24,624 bases of DNA from Streptomyces exfoliatus. Its GTDB lineage: Bacteria > Actinomycetota > Actinomycetes > Streptomycetales > Streptomycetaceae. A program made the translations under genes and the position numbers. The notes under the pieces are model-generated. The model searched no databases and was not told the origin of the DNA. It worked only from the letters and a program-made list of their open reading frames with translations. The stretch lies in the NCBI RefSeq assembly GCF_000725545.1, contig NZ_JNZP01000043.1, positions 1 to 24,624 of the forward strand. Reading direction: 5' to 3'. Each line of letters begins with the position of its first letter. Positions within the stretch are counted from its first letter, which is position 1. Of this stretch, positions 1 to 6,145 are shown in pieces.

Positions 1-1
1 T

Positions 2-36
2 GGGGATGGGGAGGGTGTGGGGGGTGGGGGGATGGG
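2..36 (+). other. G-run cluster, potential G-quadruplex
   Basis: Six runs of three to six guanines are separated by one to three bases (runs at 2-5, 8-11, 13-15, 19-24, 26-31 and 34-36). This satisfies the usual four-tract G-quadruplex pattern on the plus strand. It lies about 50 bp beyond the stop of the minus-strand hydrolase gene, so the C-rich complement would be in that gene's 3' trailer. A role in transcription ending is only a guess. Confidence 0.5.
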
Positions 37-89
37 TTGGCGGCGGTCGGTACGGGGGTGCGCGGCGGGGTGTCCGGGCGGCGTGGGGG

Positions 90-968
90 TCACAGGGGCG
101 AGAGGTCCGGGCGCTTGGGGCCCATGCCGTCGCCCGCCGACTGGCCGGTCAGCCGCCGCACCAGCCACGGGAGGAAGTGCAGGCGGGCCCACTGGAGGTC
201 CTCGACCTGTACGGCCGGCCACGGGCGGTGCTCCGGCCCCGGCAGCAAGGCGGACTTCGGCACGGAGGCGGGCTCCGGCTGCGGCGGAAGGCCGAGGACC
301 TCGGCGGCCCGCCGGGCGACGTGCTCGTGGCCCTCGGAGGAGAGGTGCAGCCGGTCCTCGCTCCAGGCGCGCGGATGCTGGATCGCCCGCAGCGACCACA
401 GGTCGACCACCACGCAGCCGTGCCGGTCGGCGATGGCCCGGATGTGGGCCGTGTAGATGGCGATCTTCCCGCGCAGTCGGCGCAGCACCGGCGTGTCGCG
501 GGGGTCGAAGCCCGTGAAGACGAGGACCGTGCCGGCCGCGCCGGTCAGCTCGGTGACCGCCGCGTCGAAGCGGGCCGCGATGTCGTCGGGGGAGCTGCCG
601 GGGTGCAGCATGTCGTTGCCGCCGGCGCACAGGCTCACCAGGTCCGGCGCGAAGTCCCGTACGCGCGACACCTGTTCCTCGACGATCTCGTCGAGGAGCC
701 GGCCCCGGACGGCGAGGTTGGCGTAGCGGAACTCCGGCCCGGGGGAGTGCGGGGCCAGCCGGGCGGCGAGCCGGTCGGCCCAGCCGACCACGGCGCCGCC
801 GGGGGTCTCGTCGCCGACGCCCTCCGTGAAGCTGTCACCGAGCGCCGCGTAGGAGCTGATGCCGGGGCGTGCGTGGCGTGTGTACGGGGCGGCGCTCGGA
901 CCGGTGTACGCGCGGGGGACGAGAGGGGGAGCGAGGACGGTGGACGGGGGCTGGTTCTCTTCCGGCAC
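90..968 (-). CDS. SGNH/GDSL-family hydrolase
   Basis: This gene encodes a 292-residue SGNH-type esterase or lipase-like hydrolase with the four family blocks in order. Block I is YAALGDSFTEG (nucleophile Ser about residue 46), block II is NLAVRG, block III is CAGGND with the oxyanion Asn, and block V is EDRLHLSSEGH with the catalytic Asp-x-x-His. The substrate cannot be told from sequence. I chose the GTG at 968 because a GGGGGG run lies a few bases upstream. The same frame is open to a GTG at 1040 without a visible ribosome site, and a start closer to block I is also possible. No clear signal peptide is seen, so a cytoplasmic enzyme is likely. It is probably a flanking gene and not part of the polyketide cluster. 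Confidence 0.85.
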   Translation of the reverse strand: MPEENQPPSTVLAPPLVPRAYTGPSAAPYTRHARPGISSYAALGDSFTEGVGDETPGGAVVGWADRLAARLAPHSPGPEFRYANLAVRGRLLDEIVEEQVSRVRDFAPDLVSLCAGGNDMLHPGSSPDDIAARFDAAVTELTGAAGTVLVFTGFDPRDTPVLRRLRGKIAIYTAHIRAIADRHGCVVVDLWSLRAIQHPRAWSEDRLHLSSEGHEHVARRAAEVLGLPPQPEPASVPKSALLPGPEHRPWPAVQVEDLQWARLHFLPWLVRRLTGQSAGDGMGPKRPDLSPL

Positions 969-1195
969 GTCGCGTCCCCCCGCCTCTCGGTTCCGGCCGG
1001 CACCGTCGGAGGCACCGGAGCTGTCACGGTGAGGCGGCACGGGGCAGGGGCAGTCAGGGCATGAAAGGACCTGGCCCCGCGCCGTCTCGTGGCCAGAGCT
1101 TCACCCGGCGCCCGGCGGGGGGCCAAAGACCGCGCGGCGAGAGTGTCACATTCCGCGTGGTCGGTCTGTTTCGGCTGCGGCTTCTGCGGAGGTTT

Positions 1196-1225
1196 CTGTG
1201 GAGACTTCCATGGAAGCCTCCACAG
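1196..1225 (-). terminator. Hairpin behind the oxidoreductase gene
   Basis: A 30-base inverted repeat (CTGTGGAG ... CTCCACAG, with an inner CTTCCATGGAAG) gives a stem of about 14 bp with one A/C mismatch. It begins 19 bases after the oxidoreductase stop codon on the minus strand. There is no T tract, as is common for actinomycete terminators. Confidence 0.5.
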
Positions 1226-1243
1226 CGGCTTCCGCGCGGCCTG

Positions 1244-2152
1244 TCACGGTCGCAGGACGACCTTGCCCGTCGTGCGCCGCTCCAGCAGATCGGTGTGGGC
1301 CCTGGCGGCCTCGGTGAGCGGGTACTCGGCGCCGGTCACCGGGCGCAGCCGCCCCTTGAGCGTGAGCGCGAACAGCTCCTCCAGCGGCTCGCGCAGCCCC
1401 CCGGGCCTGGCCAGGGTGGGCCGCAGCCAGAAGCCGACGACGGCCGCGTTGAGCCGGCTGAGCCGGGCCGGGTCGAGCGCGGCGAAGGCGGTACGGGAGG
1501 CGTTGCCGTACGTGACGAGCCGGCCGAAGTCGGCGAGGGAGCCGAGCGCGTGGTCGAAGAGGTCGCCGCCGGCCGCGTCCAGGATGACGTCCGCCCGCAG
1601 CGGCAGCGGGTACCGCGCGACCTCGTCCGCGCCGAGGTCCAGGGCCAGCCGCTCCTTCTCCGGCGTGGACGCCTGCGCCAGGATCCGGCCCGCCCCGAAC
1701 TCCCGGGCCAGCTGCACCGCCAGACTGCCCACGCCGCCCGCGGCGGAGTGCACGACGACGCTCTCGCCCGCCTGCAGCCGGGCCGCGGAGCGCAGCAGGT
1801 GCCAGGCGGTGAGGCCCTGCATCAGCAGGGCGAGGGCCCGGGGCGCGTCCAGTTCCTCGGGGACCTCGACCAGGGCGGACTCGTTCGCGACCACCTGTTC
1901 CGCGTAGCCGCGTCCGACCTTGGCGAGGACCCGGCGGCCGTCCTCGGTCCGGCCGACGACCTCGCTGCCGGGGACGTGCGGCAACAGGCTCGGGTCGAGG
2001 TAGGAGCCGTCGACCTGGAGCGTGTCGGCGAAGTTGACGCCGGCGGCCTCCACGGTGATCAGGACTTCGCCGGGCCCGGGGACCGGGGCGGGCACGTCGA
2101 CGGGCGTGAGGACTTCGGGACCGCCGAAACGGTCGAACCGTATAGCGAGCAT
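1244..2152 (-). CDS. Zinc-free MDR oxidoreductase, quinone-oxidoreductase type
   Basis: The 302-residue product is a medium-chain dehydrogenase/reductase of the NADPH:quinone oxidoreductase group. The N-terminus (MLAIRFDRFGGPEVL) and PVPGPGEVLITVEAAGVNFAD are typical of the group. The cofactor motif is HSAAGGVGSLAVQLA near residue 140, and the C-terminus has TGKVVLRP. The zinc-binding cysteines of alcohol dehydrogenases are absent. Enzymes of this kind reduce quinones or enoyl compounds using NADPH. The ATG at 2152 was chosen because it gives the family N-terminus; the frame runs open far upstream through a GC-rich repeat, which I regard as non-coding. It is divergent from the IS701-like gene. 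Whether it serves the polyketide pathway is unknown. Confidence 0.85.
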   Translation of the reverse strand: MLAIRFDRFGGPEVLTPVDVPAPVPGPGEVLITVEAAGVNFADTLQVDGSYLDPSLLPHVPGSEVVGRTEDGRRVLAKVGRGYAEQVVANESALVEVPEELDAPRALALLMQGLTAWHLLRSAARLQAGESVVVHSAAGGVGSLAVQLAREFGAGRILAQASTPEKERLALDLGADEVARYPLPLRADVILDAAGGDLFDHALGSLADFGRLVTYGNASRTAFAALDPARLSRLNAAVVGFWLRPTLARPGGLREPLEELFALTLKGRLRPVTGAEYPLTEAARAHTDLLERRTTGKVVLRP

Positions 2153-2212
2153 GAGCAGGCACGGTACCCGCGGGCGGCGGGTGGATGCGCGCCTTCCGGT
2201 CCGGCTGTCGGT

Positions 2213-2332
2213 GCCGCCCCGGGCCTCCCGCGGCCGGCCGCCCCGGGCCTCCCGCGGCCGGCCGCCCCGGGCCTCCCGCGGCCGGCCGCCCCAGGCCTCC
2301 CGCGGCCGGCCGCCCCGGGCCTCCCCCAGCCG
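2213..2332. repeat. Five tandem copies of a 24-bp unit
   Basis: Consecutive copies lie at 2213-2236, 2237-2260, 2261-2284, 2285-2308 and 2309-2332. The first three are identical, the fourth has one change and the fifth has a few. The unit opens GCCGCCCCGGGCCTCCCGCG and contains GGCCGGCC-like palindromes where copies join. The array lies in the 274-bp gap between the divergent oxidoreductase and IS701-like genes. Because 24 is a multiple of three it keeps long false reading frames open on both strands. Confidence 0.95.
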
Positions 2333-2426
2333 GTCCCCGTGGCCCGTGACGCTCCGGCTCCACGCGAAATTCAAGAGCGACTCGCCAAGGTGTGCTCCGA
2401 CAGTGCCAGGGCGACGAGGAGCGGGG

Positions 2427-3542
2427 ATGGTGCAGCAGCTCACCAGCGAGCGGCCGGCGACGGACACCGGGCAGGGCGACGCCGAACCCGTTCCGGCCTG
2501 GTTCGTGAACACCGTGTTCGGCAACCTGCCCCGCTCCGACCAGCGGCGTTGCGCCAAGTCGTACCTCCGGGCGCTGCTCACCTCGCCCGGCCGCAAGACC
2601 GTCCGCGCCATGGCCGGTTCCACCACGGACCTCCAGGCCCTCCAGCAGTTCGTGAACCAGAGCCCCTGGGACTGGCGGCCGGCCCGCCGGGCGCTCACCC
2701 GCCTCGCGGCGGAGTGGATGAACCCGCGGGCCACCGTCCTGGAGCTCGCCCTCGTACCCAAGTACGGCGAGCAGATCGTGGGCGTCCACAGGCGCCCCAC
2801 CCCCACCGGAGGCTCCGTCAACTGTCAGGTCGCCCTCGGCATGTTCCTCACCGAACAGGACCGGAGCCTGCCCGTCGACTGGCAGCTCTATCTCAACCGG
2901 GCCTGGGGCGAGGACGAGCAGCACCGGCGCCGCGCCCGGATCCCCGCCGACGTGCGCCGCCGCCCCCTGGAGGACCTGGCCCTCGACCTCCTCGACCGGG
3001 CCCCGGAGCCGCGGCGGGGCCGTACGCCGCCCGTGATCCTCGACCTGCGCGGCACCGGGGACACCGCCCGCGCCGCCGCCGGGCTGATGGAGCGCGGAAC
3101 CGGGTTCCTGCTGTCCCTGGGCGCCGAGGAGCAGCGGCGGGCCAACGTCCTCAAGCCGCCGGTGCGCGGACCGCTCGTCACCCTGGCCTCCCCGGCACGC
3201 CTCGACCTGCGGGGCGCCGCCGGTGCGGGACGGTTCCGGCTGCTCGCCGAGTGGTCCCCGGCCCGCGACAGGCCCCGCAAGGTGTGGCTGACGAACCTGC
3301 TGGACGGCGCGTCGAACGACCTCCTCGCGCTGCTGCGGCTCAAGGGCACGTCGGGCGCGGCGCTGAAGGCGGTCGACGAGGACTACGGAATGGGCGATTT
3401 CACGGGCCGCTCGTACCCCGGGTGGCACCACCACATGACGCTGGTCTCCGCGGCGTACGCGGTGGACACGCTGGAACTCTGCGACCAGGACGACGGCGAT
3501 CCCGGTGACCCCGGCTTCATCGGCCGGCTTCCCCGGGAATGA
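2427..3542 (+). CDS. IS701-like transposase homologue, probably catalytically dead
   Basis: The 371-residue product follows the IS701 transposase layout: QFVNQSPWDW (residues 74-83), PKYG...IVGVHRR (111-123), NCQVALGMF (132-140), LYLNRAW (154-160), RARIPADV (169-176) and GRSYPGWHHHMTL (327-339). In active IS701 enzymes the segment before the Lys-Gly reads DDTGFPKKG. Here it reads ELALVPKYG, so the first catalytic Asp is missing. The Glu expected before GRSYPGW is Thr 326. The middle Asp (LDLRGTGD, about residue 206) may remain. A strong ribosome site (GAGGAG, 2416-2421) precedes the ATG at 2427, and the frame is intact over a near full-length protein. I saw no flanking terminal inverted repeats. 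An exapted DNA-binding or regulatory protein is more likely than a mobile insertion sequence; this is inference. Confidence 0.75.
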   Translation: MVQQLTSERPATDTGQGDAEPVPAWFVNTVFGNLPRSDQRRCAKSYLRALLTSPGRKTVRAMAGSTTDLQALQQFVNQSPWDWRPARRALTRLAAEWMNPRATVLELALVPKYGEQIVGVHRRPTPTGGSVNCQVALGMFLTEQDRSLPVDWQLYLNRAWGEDEQHRRRARIPADVRRRPLEDLALDLLDRAPEPRRGRTPPVILDLRGTGDTARAAAGLMERGTGFLLSLGAEEQRRANVLKPPVRGPLVTLASPARLDLRGAAGAGRFRLLAEWSPARDRPRKVWLTNLLDGASNDLLALLRLKGTSGAALKAVDEDYGMGDFTGRSYPGWHHHMTLVSAAYAVDTLELCDQDDGDPGDPGFIGRLPRE

Positions 3543-3544
3543 GT

Positions 3545-3570
3545 AACTGACCTGGAAGTACGTACTTCCG
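3545..3570 (+). promoter_or_regulatory. Palindromic element shared with the 17.5 kb promoter
   Basis: The segment AACTGACCTG is followed directly by a perfect 16-bp palindrome, GGAAGTACGTACTTCC (3554-3569). A copy identical at 22 of 26 positions lies at 17,489-17,514 in front of the PNPOx-fold gene. The palindrome suggests an operator for a dimeric repressor. It resembles sites reported for HxlR-type regulators, but no HxlR gene lies in the window. Confidence 0.5.
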
Positions 3571-3703
3571 CGCGTCTGTGCCGTGACGCATGATCAATGG
3601 GGTCCCCGAACCGCATCGCCCCGGCTTCCAAGCCCCGGTCGGCCGGGGCGGTGCACGGGCCCCGTACTCGCGCCGATTCACGCGCGGGTGTTCTTCTCCT
3701 CAC

Positions 3704-3717
3704 CCGGTGATCACCGG
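3704..3717. promoter_or_regulatory. Perfect 14-bp palindrome CCGGTGATCACCGG
   Basis: The fully self-complementary sequence lies about 150 bp upstream of the flavin monooxygenase start. It is a possible operator in the promoter region. No second copy was noticed in the window, so its role is unsupported beyond symmetry. Confidence 0.3.
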
Positions 3718-3869
3718 ATTCCCCCTGTATTTCGCAGAGTTCCGGATGAGCTTCATATGACCCTGTGTCCGGGAGGATGCGGAGCACTCGCCGCTGCCTT
3801 CGGAGCGGGTTCTCGTAGCTGAGGCAAGGGAGCGAGTCTCATACGGGAAGCGACTGCTGAGGAGTCAGG

Positions 3870-5075
3870 ATGGCCAGGAACGACAGCGGTGTCATCGCGG
3901 TACTGGACGAGGTGACGGCCCTGGTCCCGGTGCTTCGGGAGAGCGGGATCGAGGGCGAGGAGCGCCGCTGGATTCCGGACGAGAACATCGAACTGCTCGA
4001 AAAGGCCGGGGTATTCCGGCTCGCGGTTCCGCGCCGGTTCGGCGGCCTCGGCGTGCCGGTGGCCGACCAGGCCGCGGTCCTGAACGAGATAGCCCGGGCC
4101 GATTCGGCCACCGGATGGGTCTCGATGATCTGGGTGTCCAGTTCCTGGGTTCCCAGCCTTTTCCCCGAACAGGCCCAGGAGGAGGTGTACGCGGCCGGCG
4201 CGGTCCGCGTCTCCACCGGGTTCACCCCCTCCGGGACGCTGACGGCGGGCACCGCCGCCGACACTGAGACAGCGGACTCTGAGACAGCGGACTCCGGCTC
4301 TGGCTCCGGGGTGCCGAGCGACTACACCCTCGACGGCTCCTGGAAGTGGATATCCGGCTCCAGGGGCGCCGACTGGGCCGTGCTCGCCGCGCTCCTCACC
4401 GGCCCGGACGGCACCCCCGTCCCGTACGCCGCCCTCGTGCCGTTCTCCGCGCTCTCCGTCGCCGACGACTGGTACTCCTCCGCGGGCGCCGGGACCGGCA
4501 GCTCCACGGTCACGGCCGCCGGCGTCACCGTCCCCGCCCACCGGGTGCTGCCCCTCGCCGACGTCCTCGCCGGCGGGGACTACGCCTTCGTGCCCTACTT
4601 CATGGCGCAGGGCGCCGCCGCCTACATCGGCATGGCCAAGGGCGCGTACGAGCGGTTCCTGGAGCGGCTGCCGGGGCGCGGCATCACGTACACCTCCTGG
4701 ACCGACCAGAGCCAGTCGCCCCTGACCCAGATCCAGGTGGCCGTCGCCGCCAACAAGATCGAGGCCGCGGACGCGCTCCAGGAGCGCTGGCTGCGCCGGC
4801 TCCAGGAACACGCGGACGCCGGCACCCAGCCGGACCTGGCCGAGCGGGCCGCCGCCCGCGGCCGCGCCGCGTACGCCGTCCAGCTCGCCAAGGAGGCCGT
4901 CGACGAGCTGTTCGAGGCCGGCGGGGCCTCGGTGATCCTGCGCGACGAGCCGCTGCAGCGCTTCCACCGTGACATCCGCGGCCTGTCGCTGCACGCCCTG
5001 TTCACGTTCACCACCAACCAGGAGGTGCACGGCCGGGCCATCCTCGGCCTCGCCCCCGACACGCCGTTCCTGTGA
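3870..5075 (+). CDS. Group D flavin-dependent monooxygenase, acyl-CoA dehydrogenase fold
   Basis: The 401-residue product has the acyl-CoA-dehydrogenase-like fold of two-component flavin hydroxylases (the HsaA, ActVA-ORF5 and KijD3 type). Visible signatures are an N-terminal helical domain with RRFGGLGVPV (about 52-61), GWVSMIWVSSSWVP (about 87-100), a middle beta domain ending in AHRVLPLADV, and a C-terminal four-helix domain with GMAKGAYERF and HRDIRGLSLHALF near the end. Such enzymes use reduced FMN or FAD from a separate reductase to hydroxylate aromatic carbon or an amine nitrogen. The flavin reductase at 12,661-13,197 is a plausible partner. The ATG at 3870 follows GAGGAG with a 5-base gap. 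A 15-bp tandem duplication (4264-4293) codes a Thr/Asp/Ser/Gly-rich loop in the beta domain. The substrate is unknown. Confidence 0.85.
   Translation: MARNDSGVIAVLDEVTALVPVLRESGIEGEERRWIPDENIELLEKAGVFRLAVPRRFGGLGVPVADQAAVLNEIARADSATGWVSMIWVSSSWVPSLFPEQAQEEVYAAGAVRVSTGFTPSGTLTAGTAADTETADSETADSGSGSGVPSDYTLDGSWKWISGSRGADWAVLAALLTGPDGTPVPYAALVPFSALSVADDWYSSAGAGTGSSTVTAAGVTVPAHRVLPLADVLAGGDYAFVPYFMAQGAAAYIGMAKGAYERFLERLPGRGITYTSWTDQSQSPLTQIQVAVAANKIEAADALQERWLRRLQEHADAGTQPDLAERAAARGRAAYAVQLAKEAVDELFEAGGASVILRDEPLQRFHRDIRGLSLHALFTFTTNQEVHGRAILGLAPDTPFL
4264..4293. repeat. 15-bp tandem duplication inside the monooxygenase gene
   Basis: CTGAGACAGCGGACT occurs twice in direct succession (4264-4278 and 4279-4293). 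It adds an in-frame Glu-Thr-Ala-Asp-Ser repeat to a surface-loop-like stretch and so does not break the reading frame. It looks like recent slippage. Confidence 0.9.
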
Positions 5076-5124
5076 CCGCCCCGGACCATCCGAACCGGCC
5101 ACCCCAGGAAGGCGCAGCGCCGCG

Positions 5125-6009
5125 ATGACCTCCATGACGACCATGACGACGAAGACCGACGACGACCACTCCGACACGACGGTGCTCGTGCTCGGCGGGA
5201 CCGGCAAGACCGGCCGCCGGCTCGTGCCCCTCCTCCAGGACCACGGCGCGAGCGTACGGGCGGCCAGCCGCCGGGGCCCGGTCCGGTTCGACTGGGACCG
5301 CCCGAACACCTGGGAGCGCGCCCTCGAAGGCGCCGACGCCGTCTACCTCGTGGACGCGCAGGACAGGCCGGGGCAGTGGGACGCCGAGGGCTGCATCCGC
5401 GCGTTCGCCGACCTCGCCGTGGACCAGGGGGTGCGCCGGATGGTGCTGCTCCAGGCCCGCGTGACCGAACGGGTCGGCGGCAAGTCCCTGATCGCGGGGG
5501 AGCGGGCCGTACAGGAGTGCGGGGCCGAGTGGACCGTGCTGCGGCCCAACTGGTTCTTCCAGAACTTCGACGAGGGCGTCTTCCTCGACTGCCTGCTGGC
5601 GGGCGAACTGCCGCTGCCCGCGGGCGAGGGCCGGGAGCCGTTCGTGGACGCCGAGGACGTCGCCGCGGTGGCGGCGGCCGCGCTCCTCCAGGACGGCCAC
5701 GCCGGCGAGACCTACGAACTCAGCGGCCCGCGCGCCCTCACCTTCGGCGAGGCCATCACCTCGATCGCGCACGCCACCAACCGGGACATCCGGTATTCGC
5801 CCGTCGGGCACCAGGACTACGTCGACGAACTCGTCTGCTACGACGTGGCCGCCGACTACGCCCTGTTCCTCGCGGAACTCGTCGCCCAGATCCGCGACAA
5901 CAAGAACTCGGCCCCGACGGACACGGTGCGCCGGGTCCTGGGGCGCGAGCCCCGGGACTTCGAGGACTACGTGAAGGACGCGGCGTCGCGGGGGGTCTGG
6001 GACCTCTGA
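5125..6009 (+). CDS. NmrA/EasG-like NAD(P)-binding reductase
   Basis: The 294-residue product is an atypical short-chain dehydrogenase with an N-terminal nucleotide-binding motif, VLVLGGTGKTGRRL (about residues 20-33). It resembles the subgroup named after the ergot-alkaloid enzyme EasG: FDWDRPNTWERALEGADAVYLV follows the first beta-alpha unit and ECGAEWTVLRPNWFFQNF lies in the middle. EasG reduces an iminium intermediate with NADPH; other members are quinone or enone reductases or sensors. AGGAAGG (5106-5112) precedes three in-frame ATGs at 5125, 5134 and 5143; I used the first. It starts 49 bp after the flavin monooxygenase and is very likely co-transcribed with it. A role in reducing a C=N or C=C bond of the product is inference. 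Confidence 0.8.
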   Translation: MTSMTTMTTKTDDDHSDTTVLVLGGTGKTGRRLVPLLQDHGASVRAASRRGPVRFDWDRPNTWERALEGADAVYLVDAQDRPGQWDAEGCIRAFADLAVDQGVRRMVLLQARVTERVGGKSLIAGERAVQECGAEWTVLRPNWFFQNFDEGVFLDCLLAGELPLPAGEGREPFVDAEDVAAVAAAALLQDGHAGETYELSGPRALTFGEAITSIAHATNRDIRYSPVGHQDYVDELVCYDVAADYALFLAELVAQIRDNKNSAPTDTVRRVLGREPRDFEDYVKDAASRGVWDL

Positions 6010-6101
6010 GCGGCGACGTCGAGCCGGGACCGCTGAGCCGGGACCGCATCACTCACCGACCCCACGACGCGACGGCCGGGGCCCGGCCGGGCCGCCCCTT
6101 T

Positions 6102-6137
6102 TCAAGCATCAAATCGAGCATCAAACCGAGCATCAGG
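6102..6137 (+). repeat. Three 12-bp tandem repeats running into the gnd ribosome site
   Basis: TCAAGCATCAAA (6102-6113), TCGAGCATCAAA (6114-6125) and CCGAGCATCAGG (6126-6137) follow one another. The last copy overlaps the AGGAAG ribosome site (6135-6140) of the next gene. The 136-bp gap also holds a doubled GAGCCGGGACCGC just after the preceding stop codon and a GGCCGG/CCGGCC hairpin at 6074-6088. Confidence 0.8.
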
Positions 6138-6145
6138 AAGACCTC

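Larger units (their letters stand above)
3543..3869. other. Intergenic region with two perfect palindromes
   Basis: These 327 bases separate the IS701-like gene from the flavin monooxygenase. They contain the palindromic element at 3545-3570, the palindrome at 3704-3717 and, at 3859-3864, the GAGGAG ribosome site of the monooxygenase. A possible 79-codon frame at 3583-3822 lacks a ribosome site and a protein-like composition, so I do not call it. The region is the likely promoter of the monooxygenase operon. Confidence 0.6.

Noticed and set aside
1146..3434. Long minus-strand open frame of 762 codons
   Set aside because: It is open only because the 24-bp repeat and high-GC codon pattern lack stops. 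It shows no family motif and overlaps better-supported genes.
869..3508. Very long plus-strand open frame of 879 codons
   Set aside because: It crosses two minus-strand genes, the 24-bp repeat array and the IS701-like gene in other frames, and its composition is Arg/Pro/Gly-rich. It is a high-GC shadow frame.
2427..3542. Active IS701-type insertion sequence
   Set aside because: I found no terminal inverted repeats or target duplication around the gene, and two catalytic positions look lost, so I call only a transposase homologue.
3583..3822. Possible 79-codon gene before the flavin monooxygenase
   Set aside because: There is no ribosome site, its Pro/Arg/Gly-rich composition looks like non-coding high-GC sequence, and it covers the promoter palindromes.
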